From the IMG/VR virus record IMGVR_UViG_3300021178_000021, positions 1 through 43,255 of that record: a stretch of DNA of 43,255 nucleotides; one strand, given 5' to 3'. The stretch is from a virus. The position numbers were made by a program, and so were the translations under genes. The stretch's first letter is position 1, and the number at the start of each line of letters is the position of its first letter. The notes under the pieces are model-generated. The model was not told where the DNA came from. It saw only the letters and a list, made by a program, of their open reading frames with translations, and did not search any database. Below are positions 13,749 to 22,003 of this stretch, piece after piece.

Positions 13749-14894
13749 ATGGCCGTTACGACAGTCCAAGCCCAAAATAAACTGATCGTTTTCCGGAAGG
13801 AAGTCTATCGGGAATACGTCCGCCAGAATCTGTTCGCGCCCTATGTCGGGACCGAGCTGACGGCGGTCATTCGCGTCATCAATGATCTCAAGAAGGGCGG
13901 CGAGCAGATCAACATTCCGCTCATCGCCCGGCTGAAGGATCAGGCGATCTCGACCGGCCCGCTGGTCGGCAACGAAGAGGCGATCGACAACTTCGGCGAT
14001 CGCATGTGGATCGATTGGGCGCGCAACGCCGTCATCATCCAGAAGTCGGAAGAGCAGCGTTCGTCCATCGACCTGTTCGGGCAGGCGCGGCCGCTGCTGG
14101 AAGACTGGGGCAAAGAGCTTCAGCGCAACGAGATCGTGGACGCGTTCTACGCGATCCCGCTCAACAACACGGCACCCGTCGGCCTTTCGTCCACCTTCGG
14201 CCAGCGCGTCAACGGCGCCCTGTTCGATGCCGCGACGGCCGCTCAGCGCAACACGTGGATGGCGGATCAGTCTGACCGTGTTCTGGTCGGCGGAGCCACC
14301 GCGCTCTACTCGGCGACGTTCGCCACCGCGATGGGCAACATCACGGCCGGCATGACGTTCTCGGCTGCCATGGCAAACAAGGCAAAGCGTCTCGCCAAGC
14401 TCGCCAACCCGCGCATCCGGCCCTACAAGCTCAAGAACGGCCGCGAGTACTTCATCGTCTTCCTCAACTCGCTGCACTTCCGCGACCTGCAGGCCGATCC
14501 GACCATCATAAACGCCAACACGCAGGCGCGTGCTCGCGAGGGTGACGGGCTCGACAAGAACCCGCTCTTTCAGGACGGCGATCTGGTATACAACGGCATG
14601 ATCTTCCGGGAAATCCCGGAACTGACCATCCGTCTGCCGGTCACCTACACGACGGCGGGCTCGGGCTCGATCCAGGTCGCGCCGGCGTTCTTCTGCGGCC
14701 AGGGCGCTATGGCCTGGGCGTGGGGAAGGATGCCGCGGCCGACGTTTCGCAAGGAGGACGACTATCAGTTCATCCGCGGCGTCGGCATCGAGATGGCGTA
14801 CGGCATGAAGAAGATCGCCAAGCTCAACCCCAGTGGTAACTATAGGGAGTGGGGAATTTTCACCATCTTCGCAGCGGCGCAGGCCGACACCTAA
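13749..14894 (+). CDS. Major capsid protein, DUF4043/N4 gp56-like
   Basis: A 381-residue protein that follows the scaffold gene and has AGAAAGGG upstream. Sequence features such as VYREYVRQNLFAPYVGTEL, EQINIPLIARLKDQAI, DRMWIDWARNAVIIQKSEEQ and a C-terminal FFCGQGAMAWAWG resemble the DUF4043/N4-gp56 capsid group of the HK97 fold. The assignment rests on these and on position. It would be the most abundant virion protein, and a terminator-like hairpin follows it. Confidence 0.85.
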   Translation: MAVTTVQAQNKLIVFRKEVYREYVRQNLFAPYVGTELTAVIRVINDLKKGGEQINIPLIARLKDQAISTGPLVGNEEAIDNFGDRMWIDWARNAVIIQKSEEQRSSIDLFGQARPLLEDWGKELQRNEIVDAFYAIPLNNTAPVGLSSTFGQRVNGALFDAATAAQRNTWMADQSDRVLVGGATALYSATFATAMGNITAGMTFSAAMANKAKRLAKLANPRIRPYKLKNGREYFIVFLNSLHFRDLQADPTIINANTQARAREGDGLDKNPLFQDGDLVYNGMIFREIPELTIRLPVTYTTAGSGSIQVAPAFFCGQGAMAWAWGRMPRPTFRKEDDYQFIRGVGIEMAYGMKKIAKLNPSGNYREWGIFTIFAAAQADT

Positions 14895-14909
14895 CAGCGG
14901 TGCAAGCTG

Positions 14910-14937
14910 ATGGGGCGCCAATGCCCCATCTTCTTCC
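14910..14937 (+). terminator. Hairpin after the capsid gene
   Basis: A perfect 7-bp stem (ATGGGGC/GCCCCAT, arms 14910-14916 and 14923-14929) with a 6-base loop is followed by the T-rich CTTCTT. Such partial terminators often follow capsid genes and lower expression of downstream genes. Confidence 0.5.
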
Positions 14938-14961
14938 CCCTCAACAGAAAGGACATCTCTC

Positions 14962-15540
14962 ATGCGCAAGTTCTGGCGCAATCTTCCGGGGGCCTTGGCT
15001 GCCGGTCTCTTCCTGCTCGCCGCGCTATCGCCCGGCATTGTGCAGGCACAGGCGCCGACCACGACGCAGTTCGCGCCGCGGCAGTTCGGCACCCAGCAGA
15101 CGCACTACATCCGGTTCGGCTTCCAGCTTACGTCATGCACGATCGTCTCCAACACGTGCGTGGTGAAGGTCGGCGCCGTTCCCTACAACTCGGTGATCTG
15201 GCGTATCTCGGTGTCGACCAACACCGCGTTCAACTCGGTGACCAACGATCTGATATCGTTCGGCACCAACACGACCGGCACCAACATCGTGGCCGCCGGT
15301 TGCGTGATGCACGCGCAGGGCCTCACGGCCTGCACCGTGCTGGCGACCGCATCGAGTGTCACCGGCAACGGTGCGACGCAGACCGGCCTCGACGGCGGCT
15401 TCGACATCTTCATGGTGTACGTGTCGTCAGGCGGCGCGGCCACGACCGGCAATGCCACCATCCTGATCGAGTATTCGCCCGCCAACGATGGCGCAACGTG
15501 CGCCAATGTGCCGTTCGGCTCGACCGCAGTGGGCTGCTGA
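14962..15540 (+). CDS. Signal-peptide protein with beta-rich mature part
   Basis: A 192-residue protein directly after the capsid gene, with AAAGGA upstream. The N-terminus is basic then hydrophobic (MRKFWRNLPGALAAGLFLLA) with a VQA cleavage site after residue 29. The mature part is Thr/Asn/Gly-rich with six Cys (SCTIVSNTCVVKV, AAGCVMHAQGLTACTV, further Cys near the end), suggesting disulfides and so an extracytoplasmic location. In this position one expects a head decoration protein, so the export signal is odd. Function unknown. Confidence 0.75.
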   Translation: MRKFWRNLPGALAAGLFLLAALSPGIVQAQAPTTTQFAPRQFGTQQTHYIRFGFQLTSCTIVSNTCVVKVGAVPYNSVIWRISVSTNTAFNSVTNDLISFGTNTTGTNIVAAGCVMHAQGLTACTVLATASSVTGNGATQTGLDGGFDIFMVYVSSGGAATTGNATILIEYSPANDGATCANVPFGSTAVGC

Positions 15541-15637
15541 GCTACTCGGCGCGAGTGCTGCTCAACGCCGAGTTGATGTGCCGGGGCGGGGGTTATAGCC
15601 GCTCAACCGCTCCGGCACTGACCAGAAGGGACAAACG

Positions 15638-16042
15638 ATGACGCAAGCCAGAAACTATGCCTGCCTGCAGACCTTCGGGTTTCTCGGTATGGCGCAGACC
15701 GATAATCTGTCGGCGCTCAACGCCGCTTCGCAGACTACGGCAACGCGCCTCAACAGCAAGATTTGCCGGGTGGTGACGTCGGTTTCGACCGGATCGGTGA
15801 TTCTGCCCCAGCAGTTGACCGGAGAGAATGGGCCGGCGCCCGTGATCGTGATCAACGACAGTCCGAACTCGATCAACCTGTATCCGGCCGCTGGCGAGAC
15901 AATCAACGCACTGTCGGCCAACACGGCGTTCGCCGTGCCCTCATTGCAGACGGCGGTGTGCATCCCCAACGATGTCCCGCCTCCGCATGGCGGCGTGGCG
16001 ACCGGCAGCAACCTGAATTGGGGCGTTGCCAATATTCCGTGA
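15638..16042 (+). CDS. Putative decoration-like beta-rich protein
   Basis: A 134-residue protein without a signal peptide; GAAGGG lies upstream. The sequence (VIVINDSPNSINLYPAAGET then INALSANTAFAVPSLQTAVC) resembles small beta proteins often encoded next to phage capsid genes, where a repeated pattern about N-x-L-Y-P-A-G occurs. Virion decoration is the likely role, by position and composition only. Confidence 0.65.
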   Translation: MTQARNYACLQTFGFLGMAQTDNLSALNAASQTTATRLNSKICRVVTSVSTGSVILPQQLTGENGPAPVIVINDSPNSINLYPAAGETINALSANTAFAVPSLQTAVCIPNDVPPPHGGVATGSNLNWGVANIP

Positions 16043-16064
16043 CTTCAACGAAGGAGCAGCAGCA

Positions 16065-16472
16065 ATGACGAAAATCACCTACGTGCCCCAGGACGAGGAC
16101 GACAAGAACGTTTGCGAGATGTGGGGAGACCCCGAACGGCGCATTCCGCCGATCCGGTTTCTGGCAAATGTCCCGGTCGAGGTCGACGACGCCCGGTCGG
16201 TCGAGGTCGAGGAATCCAAGCGCTCGATCGCCGATGACGGCTCATTCCGCCTCGTGCCGATCAGGAAGCGCATTCCGATCAAGGTGCTTGCCGAGGGCAA
16301 TCCGCAGTTCCATGTCGAGGGCGGTGCGCCGAAGAAACGCGGCCCCGGCCGCCCGCGCAAGGCGCTCACCGCCGGCGAGGAGCTCGGCGTCGATGTGCCG
16401 GTCGGCGATCTCGACAAGTATGAGCAGTCGCTCGATCCGTCCGACGACAATTACTCGCCTGAGGCCGCGTGA
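16065..16472 (+). CDS. Hypothetical protein with AT-hook-like motif
   Basis: A 135-residue acidic protein with AAGGAG nine bases before the ATG. Near residues 88-98 it carries KKRGPGRPRKA, which has the GRPRK core of an AT-hook that binds the minor groove of AT-rich DNA. The rest shows no domain. It sits between capsid-region and head-completion genes, so it could contact packaged DNA. GTGA overlap with the next gene. Confidence 0.65.
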   Translation: MTKITYVPQDEDDKNVCEMWGDPERRIPPIRFLANVPVEVDDARSVEVEESKRSIADDGSFRLVPIRKRIPIKVLAEGNPQFHVEGGAPKKRGPGRPRKALTAGEELGVDVPVGDLDKYEQSLDPSDDNYSPEAA

Positions 16473-16849
16473 GCCAATACCGCACCAGCGCCGACCTGAT
16501 AAACGAGGCGCTAGCAAACCTCGGGGTGCTGTCGGCGGGTCAGATCACGGACCCCGAGGATTACAACTACGTTCTGGAGAAGCTTGACGCCATCATGCGC
16601 AAGCTCTCCGCGCTCGACATCGTCAACGTGTCGGATGTGAACAACATCCCCGGCGCGTGGTTCTCTGATCTGGCCGACATCGTGGCGGGAGAATGCGCCA
16701 CCAAATTTGGCGCCACGCCCGACGACGTGACCAAGCTGGTCGGACGCGGGCTCGGCGATCCACCCGGCACCGGGTCTGCCGCCAAGTCGCTGAAGCAGCA
16801 GCTCCGCGGCAAGCCGACATTCGAGCGCCTCCGCGTCGAGTATTTCTGA
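16469..16849 (+). CDS. Head-to-tail adaptor, P22 gp4-like
   Basis: A 126-residue helical protein. The N-terminus (TSADLINEALANLGVLSAG then DAIMRKLSALDI) resembles the P22 tail accessory factor gp4, which binds under the portal. Position fits: it directly precedes a gp10-like gene, as in P22. GTG start in a GTGA overlap; the stop overlaps the next ATG (TGATG). Confidence 0.75.
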   Translation: MSQYRTSADLINEALANLGVLSAGQITDPEDYNYVLEKLDAIMRKLSALDIVNVSDVNNIPGAWFSDLADIVAGECATKFGATPDDVTKLVGRGLGDPPGTGSAAKSLKQQLRGKPTFERLRVEYF

Positions 16850-18588
16850 TGCCGACCCGCGGGCCACTTCCCATCCCATTCCCCCTGAGCTCGTTTCCGG
16901 GCGCCTCGGCACATCCGGGATCGAACAATCAGGAGGGGGCGGGGCGCCTTGTCAATTGCTATGCCGAGCCCTTGGGCGAAGCGACCACGCCGACCGGGCC
17001 ATCCAAGCAGGTGTGGCGGCGCTCGCCGGGCCTCTCGCAGCACAACAATGCGCCGACCGGACAGAGCGGCTACCGCGGCGGACTGATCGTCAACAACCTC
17101 AGCTATGAGTGCTGGTCGGGCAATGCCTCGACGCTCGATGTGGCCGGCAATTATGTGAGTCTTGGCGCATTCCCCGGCACCAAGAAGGTGTCGATCGCGC
17201 GCAATCAGGCGGCAAGCCCGAACGTGGTGGCGGTCGATCCTGACAACGGCGCCTACGTGCTCTCGGGCGGCGGGGCACCGGCATTTTACAACGGCGGCGG
17301 CAACCTCCCACAGCCGAACAGCGTGTGCTTTCAGGACGGATACTTCTTCTACACGATCGGCGACAACCGATGTTTTGCCTCGCCGCTCAACTCGGTCGGC
17401 ACGATCAACACACAGACCTTCATCACCGCGCAGGCGAAGTCCGACGTGAACCTGTTGCGCGGCATCGCCTATGGCGGCCTCCTCTGGCTGTTCACGACCG
17501 GTCATTGCGAAATCTGGCAGGACACCGCGGTAGCCGCACCAGCATTCCCCTACACGCGGCTGCTCGTGATCGAGTACGGCCTTGTCCAGCAGGCGGCGAT
17601 TGCCGGGTGGGAGACGGGATTCAGCGAATTGCTCTGGGCCGCGCAGGATTTCGGCGTTTACTGGGCCACGCCGGGATCGTTCCAGCCGATCAAGGTCTCG
17701 AGCCCGGACATCGAGAAGCTCATCGAGCAGCAGGTGCGCGCCGGCAACACGCTGGAGGCATCGGTCTACGCCTTCGCGGGCAAGAAATTCTGGGTGCTGT
17801 CCTCGCCGGCATGGACCTGGGAATTCAACATCTCGACGAAGAAGTGGAACGAGCGGTCGAGCCTTGCGGGTGGCGCGTACGGCCGCTGGCGGGCGACCGG
17901 CGGCCATCCGGCGTTCAACAAGTGGCTGATGGGCGACACGCAGACCGGCAACCTGTTTTGGTTGGACAACTCGAATTATACGGAGAACGGCGCGCCGCAG
18001 CTTTTCCGTATCGAGAGCGGGCCGGTACGCGACTTTCCCAACTCGATCAGGATTGCGCGCGCCGATTTTGACTTCGTGATGGGCGTCGGCACCAACGTGG
18101 CCAATACGATCACAACCGTGCTCGGCGCTGCGGCCAATCCCGGCGGCCTCATCCGGCTGCAGGTCGCCAACACGGCGCAGATGTCGGCCAATGACACCGT
18201 CAACGTGGTGAATGTGCTCGGCACCACCGAGGCGAATGGCGCGTGGCAGATCACCGTGGTTGACCCGACGCACATCGACTTGCAGGCGACCGTGTTTGCG
18301 CATGCCTACGTGTCGGGTGGCCAGGTGACCGACGTGACGGCGCCGAGCGGCCAGGTCGCGCCGACGGTCGCGATCTCGTGCAGCAAGGACGGCGGCTACA
18401 CGTGGGGCAATCCGCTGCTGCGCCAGCTCGGCCAGCAGGGCAAGACCAAGCGCAACCGCGTGAGCGTCAAGAATATGGGCATGTCATCGCCGCTGGGCGA
18501 CCGCTGGCGGCTCGATGTGACAGATCCCGTCTACACGGCCATTCTGGGCGGCACGCAGTCGAGCAATCCGGCCGAGGTGGGTGCCTGA
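16849..18588 (+). CDS. DNA stabilisation protein, P22 gp10-like, with inserted beta domain
   Basis: A 579-residue beta-propeller-like tail hub protein. Family marks are the N-terminal NCYAEPLGE and WRRSPGLSQHNN, repeats such as VCFQDGYFFYTIGDNRCFAS, and GLVQQAAIAGWETGFSELL followed by WAAQDFGVYWA, as in Phage_stabilise proteins that close the head after packaging. Residues about 420-494 (LIRLQVANTAQMSANDTVNV, GAWQITVVDPTHIDLQA) look like an inserted E1_FCCH-type beta domain found in many phage tail proteins. Start in a TGATG overlap. Confidence 0.82.
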   Translation: MPTRGPLPIPFPLSSFPGASAHPGSNNQEGAGRLVNCYAEPLGEATTPTGPSKQVWRRSPGLSQHNNAPTGQSGYRGGLIVNNLSYECWSGNASTLDVAGNYVSLGAFPGTKKVSIARNQAASPNVVAVDPDNGAYVLSGGGAPAFYNGGGNLPQPNSVCFQDGYFFYTIGDNRCFASPLNSVGTINTQTFITAQAKSDVNLLRGIAYGGLLWLFTTGHCEIWQDTAVAAPAFPYTRLLVIEYGLVQQAAIAGWETGFSELLWAAQDFGVYWATPGSFQPIKVSSPDIEKLIEQQVRAGNTLEASVYAFAGKKFWVLSSPAWTWEFNISTKKWNERSSLAGGAYGRWRATGGHPAFNKWLMGDTQTGNLFWLDNSNYTENGAPQLFRIESGPVRDFPNSIRIARADFDFVMGVGTNVANTITTVLGAAANPGGLIRLQVANTAQMSANDTVNVVNVLGTTEANGAWQITVVDPTHIDLQATVFAHAYVSGGQVTDVTAPSGQVAPTVAISCSKDGGYTWGNPLLRQLGQQGKTKRNRVSVKNMGMSSPLGDRWRLDVTDPVYTAILGGTQSSNPAEVGA

Positions 18589-19082
18589 TGGCTAACGCCC
18601 CTATCCTCGCTCCGCTGCCGCCGCCGAATGTCGCGATCACCGGCGCGGGCGGGGCGACATCGCAGCAGCATGCGCAGTACCTCTCGTCGCTTGACGCATT
18701 CCTGCGCGGGGGCAATTTTCCTGCGGTATCGGTCAACGGCAATGCAGTACTCACGGTGGCGGCCAAGCAAACGCTGCTCGCCGGCTTCAACGAGACGGTG
18801 TTTCCGTTCGGCACGGGCAGCGGCACAATCACGCCGAATCCGTCCTCAAGCCTGAAGCAGAGCGTGACCAACAACGGTGCGTTCACCATTGCGGCTACGG
18901 CCGAGGTGGGCGACGTCGAGCTTTTCGTCTCGAATGGCGCCTCGGCCGGCGCGATTGCGTTCAGCGGATTCACCAAGCAGTGGGCCGGCGATGCGTTGGA
19001 TACGGTGAACGGGCACGCGTTCGTGATCTTCATCTACGGATTCGGCGGCAACAGCGCCTATCTGGTCAAGGCGATGCAGTGA
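18588..19082 (+). CDS. Hypothetical virion-region protein
   Basis: A 164-residue product coupled on both sides by TGATG. Gly/Asn/Thr-rich with alternating hydrophobics (VSVNGNAVLTVAAKQTLLAG, GAFTIAATAEVGDVELFVS), probably beta-structured. It lies between the gp10-like and ejection genes, where P22 has its needle gene, but no needle-like coiled coil is seen. Likely a tail component; not recognised. Confidence 0.65.
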   Translation: MANAPILAPLPPPNVAITGAGGATSQQHAQYLSSLDAFLRGGNFPAVSVNGNAVLTVAAKQTLLAGFNETVFPFGTGSGTITPNPSSSLKQSVTNNGAFTIAATAEVGDVELFVSNGASAGAIAFSGFTKQWAGDALDTVNGHAFVIFIYGFGGNSAYLVKAMQ

Positions 19083-19717
19083 TGGCATTCGGCGCACCAT
19101 TCCCCGGTGGCAATGCGGCGCTGACGCAGGTGTTCACCGGCAATGCCGGCACGACGTCGGCCACCGGGTCGTTCACCGCCTCCGGCATATCGTTCGGTGC
19201 GGCGGCGCCCAATCGCTCGATGGCATGCTTCGTTTCGACCATCAGCGGCGTCGGCAATATCCCGACCTCGGTGACGATCGGCGGCGTGGCGGCCACCGAG
19301 GTGGTGGCAGTCCTCAACGGCAACGACCGCATCGGCCTGTGGATGGCCTCGGTGCCGACCGGGGCAACCGGCAACGTGGTGGTGAGCGTCGCCGGCTCGT
19401 TCTCCTGCCGAATCATGCTCTATGCGATCTACGGCCTCTCGTCGCTTACACCGGCGCAGACCGCGAGCTCGACGGCGACGCCGCTTACCGATAGCGTGAC
19501 GGTCAACGGGGGCGGCGTGGTGATCGCCGGGGCGGTGTCGCAGGCGGGCGCCAGCGCGGCCTGGACCGGGCTTACCCAGGACGTTTTCGCCACATCGGGC
19601 GTTGTGGCCTATACCTCGGCGAGCCTGACGGCCGCCTTGTCGCAAACCGTGCCGATCTCGTGTACCTTCAGCGTCGCAACGTTGCCCGCGATGGTTGCGG
19701 CAGGGTTTAACCCATAA
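19082..19717 (+). CDS. Hypothetical beta-rich virion-region protein
   Basis: A 211-residue product starting in a TGATG overlap. Rich in Gly, Ala, Ser, Thr and Val (TSATGSFTASGISFGAAAPN, TSVTIGGVAATEVVAVLNG), with the look of a beta-sandwich tail or decoration protein. No signal peptide and no recognised family. Confidence 0.65.
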   Translation: MAFGAPFPGGNAALTQVFTGNAGTTSATGSFTASGISFGAAAPNRSMACFVSTISGVGNIPTSVTIGGVAATEVVAVLNGNDRIGLWMASVPTGATGNVVVSVAGSFSCRIMLYAIYGLSSLTPAQTASSTATPLTDSVTVNGGGVVIAGAVSQAGASAAWTGLTQDVFATSGVVAYTSASLTAALSQTVPISCTFSVATLPAMVAAGFNP

Positions 19718-19730
19718 AAGGTACTATGGT

Positions 19731-20393
19731 ATGGGTTTATTCGACATATTTGGCACAGGCGACCAGCAGGCCGCCGCGGCCGCGCAGACCCAGGGCATCA
19801 ACCAGGGCTATGGGCAGCTCTCCAGCCTGTTCAATCAGGGCCAGCAGCAGCTCCAGCAGAATTATACGCAGGGGCTCCAGCCGTTCCAGCAGAACTATCA
19901 GCAGGCTGCCGGCGGCACGCAGCAGCTCGGCAATGCGCTCGGGCTCAACGGCGCGGCCGGCAACGCACAGGCTGTGCAGGGATTCCAGAACAATCCCGGC
20001 TATCAGTTCCAGTTGCAGCAGGGCAACGCCAACATTCTGGCCAACCAGGCGGCGACCGGGCAGTTGAACTCGGGCAAGACCAACCTCGACCTGCAGACCT
20101 ACGGACAGGGCCTCGCCAATCAGGGCTGGAACCAATACGTGCAGAATTTGCAGCCCTACATGGGCGCGGCGAACTCGGCGGCGGGCGGCATCGGTACGCT
20201 GAGCGCCGGCCTCGGCAATCAGTTGAACGCCAACAGTATGGGCCAGGGCAACGCGGCGTACGGTGCGCAGACGAGCATCGGCAACGCAAATGCCAATGCT
20301 GACCTTGCCGGACTGAATGCGTCGGCGAACTCGCTCAACGCGCTCAAGAGCGTCGGCAGTCTCGGCGCCAACCTGTTCGGGATGTTTCGCTGA
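19731..20393 (+). CDS. DNA ejection protein, P22 gp7-like
   Basis: A 220-residue Gln/Asn/Gly-rich protein. The central segment (NNPGYQFQLQQGNANILANQ then TGQLNSGKTNLDLQTYGQGL) matches the pattern of podovirus DNA-transfer proteins that leave the virion with the genome. It is the first of three consecutive ejection-type genes, corresponding to P22 genes 7, 20 and 16. The name is based on composition, motif and order. Confidence 0.75.
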   Translation: MGLFDIFGTGDQQAAAAAQTQGINQGYGQLSSLFNQGQQQLQQNYTQGLQPFQQNYQQAAGGTQQLGNALGLNGAAGNAQAVQGFQNNPGYQFQLQQGNANILANQAATGQLNSGKTNLDLQTYGQGLANQGWNQYVQNLQPYMGAANSAAGGIGTLSAGLGNQLNANSMGQGNAAYGAQTSIGNANANADLAGLNASANSLNALKSVGSLGANLFGMFR

Positions 20394-22003
20394 TGGCCGG
20401 CGCATCTGATTACATGGTCGGCAATGCTCCGGGTGGCGTCTCCTACGCCGCGCCGCTCATGGATTTTTCGTCAATCGGAAATCTCGGCAAGGACTATCAG
20501 CAGGGCCAGCAGTACCAACGCACGCGCGCGCTGCAGACCGCCTTTCAGGATGGTTTGCCGCGCGACCAGAGTGGCAATATCGATATCGGCGCGATGGCCG
20601 ACAAGCTGGCCAAGATCGGTGGTGCCGACGCGGCGCAGAGCCTCATCCCGCAACTGATCAATCAGCAGATCGGGCAGGGCAACGCCAACGTCATCTCGGG
20701 CAATGCGCCGCAGCCGCAGCAGCCCGGCGCGTCGGCACAACCTGCGCCGCAACAGGGGGTCGGTGCACAGCCGCAGCCCGGCCCGGTTGCGCCGCCGATG
20801 CAGCCCTCGTCCAACGAGGCGACCAACCCGACGACGCTGGCGAACGTGGTGCAATCTCAGATCCAGGACCCGGCGGTTGCCGGCCGCGTGATGACCGCGC
20901 TGGCGAGCAAGCTCGGCATCGACCCTGGCAAGCCGGTCGACCCGAACGATCCGACCGTGCAGGCATACATCCGCTCGGCCAATGGTGGTGTCATCCCAAA
21001 CGGGCAGACGGCCGGTGTGCCACCGCAGCAGCAGGCGCAAGCCGCCCCGCAACAGCCCGGCGGCCCGTCGCTCGGCTCGGCCTCCGCGCTCGTGCCGCCG
21101 CAGTATCGCAGCAACCCGCAGGGTTATGTCGACGCGGTCGCCGCGCGTGCGACCCAGGTGGGGCAACTGAATCCCAAGGCTGCCGAGCTTATGATGCAGC
21201 GCATCAAGCCGGTGATGGATGCGATTGCCAAGGACAATGAATTGACGCCGGAGGGCAAGAACGCTCGCGACCCGGCGGTGCTCGGCTTCGAAGCCCAGAA
21301 GGGCATGCAGGCGTCCGACATCAAGCATTCGGAGGCGCTGTTCTCCGGCATCCAATCGCTCGGCAATTCGAGCGCGGGCATGGCCGACAATGTGAAGCTG
21401 CAGAAGGATTTGACCAACAATCCGGATTTCTATTCGGGGCCGGCCGACAAGGCGGCACTGTTCTTGAAGCGCACGGTGCCGTCGCTCGCGGGCTCCGCGG
21501 CGCCGATGGAGCTCTACGCCAAGGTGCTCAACGCCAACATGCTGCACATGGTCGACAATATGAAGGCGGCCGCGCAGGAGATGGGAAGCTCGTCCTCGCG
21601 CATCTTCACGGCGCAAATTCAGCAGATCGAGAAGGCGTCCGGTACGCTCGACAACTCGCCGACGGGGCTGCGCTCGCTTGCCGAGCTGAACGACCGCAGC
21701 CTGAAGCGCAACGTCCAGATCGCCGACTTCGCGACATCCTACAAACAAGGGAAAATGCAGGGGTTGCCACCTGAATTTACCCAGGGCGGTCCGCCCGCAC
21801 GGCCGGGAATGCTTGACGACAATTTCGAGAAGGGTTTGCGCGATTGGATGTCGACCCATCCTGTCCTGACGCCGCAGGAGAGCGCCGACCCGCGCGTGCT
21901 CGGCGCACCGACATTTAAGACACCGCAGGAGGCACACGCCGCTGGGCTGAAGAAAGGCGACCCGGTGCGCACGCCGGACGGAAGGATCGTCTATGCCCCC
22001 TGA
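20393..22003 (+). CDS. Internal virion / ejection protein, gp20-like by position
   Basis: A 536-residue protein starting in a TGATG overlap. The N-terminal third is Gln/Pro/Ala-rich and disordered. The rest is helical (GYVDAVAARATQVGQLNPKA, NMLHMVDNMKAAAQEMG, GLRSLAELNDRSLKRNVQI). It lies between the gp7-like and the 716-residue protein and is probably injected with the DNA. No enzymatic motif is seen. Confidence 0.7.
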   Translation: MAGASDYMVGNAPGGVSYAAPLMDFSSIGNLGKDYQQGQQYQRTRALQTAFQDGLPRDQSGNIDIGAMADKLAKIGGADAAQSLIPQLINQQIGQGNANVISGNAPQPQQPGASAQPAPQQGVGAQPQPGPVAPPMQPSSNEATNPTTLANVVQSQIQDPAVAGRVMTALASKLGIDPGKPVDPNDPTVQAYIRSANGGVIPNGQTAGVPPQQQAQAAPQQPGGPSLGSASALVPPQYRSNPQGYVDAVAARATQVGQLNPKAAELMMQRIKPVMDAIAKDNELTPEGKNARDPAVLGFEAQKGMQASDIKHSEALFSGIQSLGNSSAGMADNVKLQKDLTNNPDFYSGPADKAALFLKRTVPSLAGSAAPMELYAKVLNANMLHMVDNMKAAAQEMGSSSSRIFTAQIQQIEKASGTLDNSPTGLRSLAELNDRSLKRNVQIADFATSYKQGKMQGLPPEFTQGGPPARPGMLDDNFEKGLRDWMSTHPVLTPQESADPRVLGAPTFKTPQEAHAAGLKKGDPVRTPDGRIVYAP

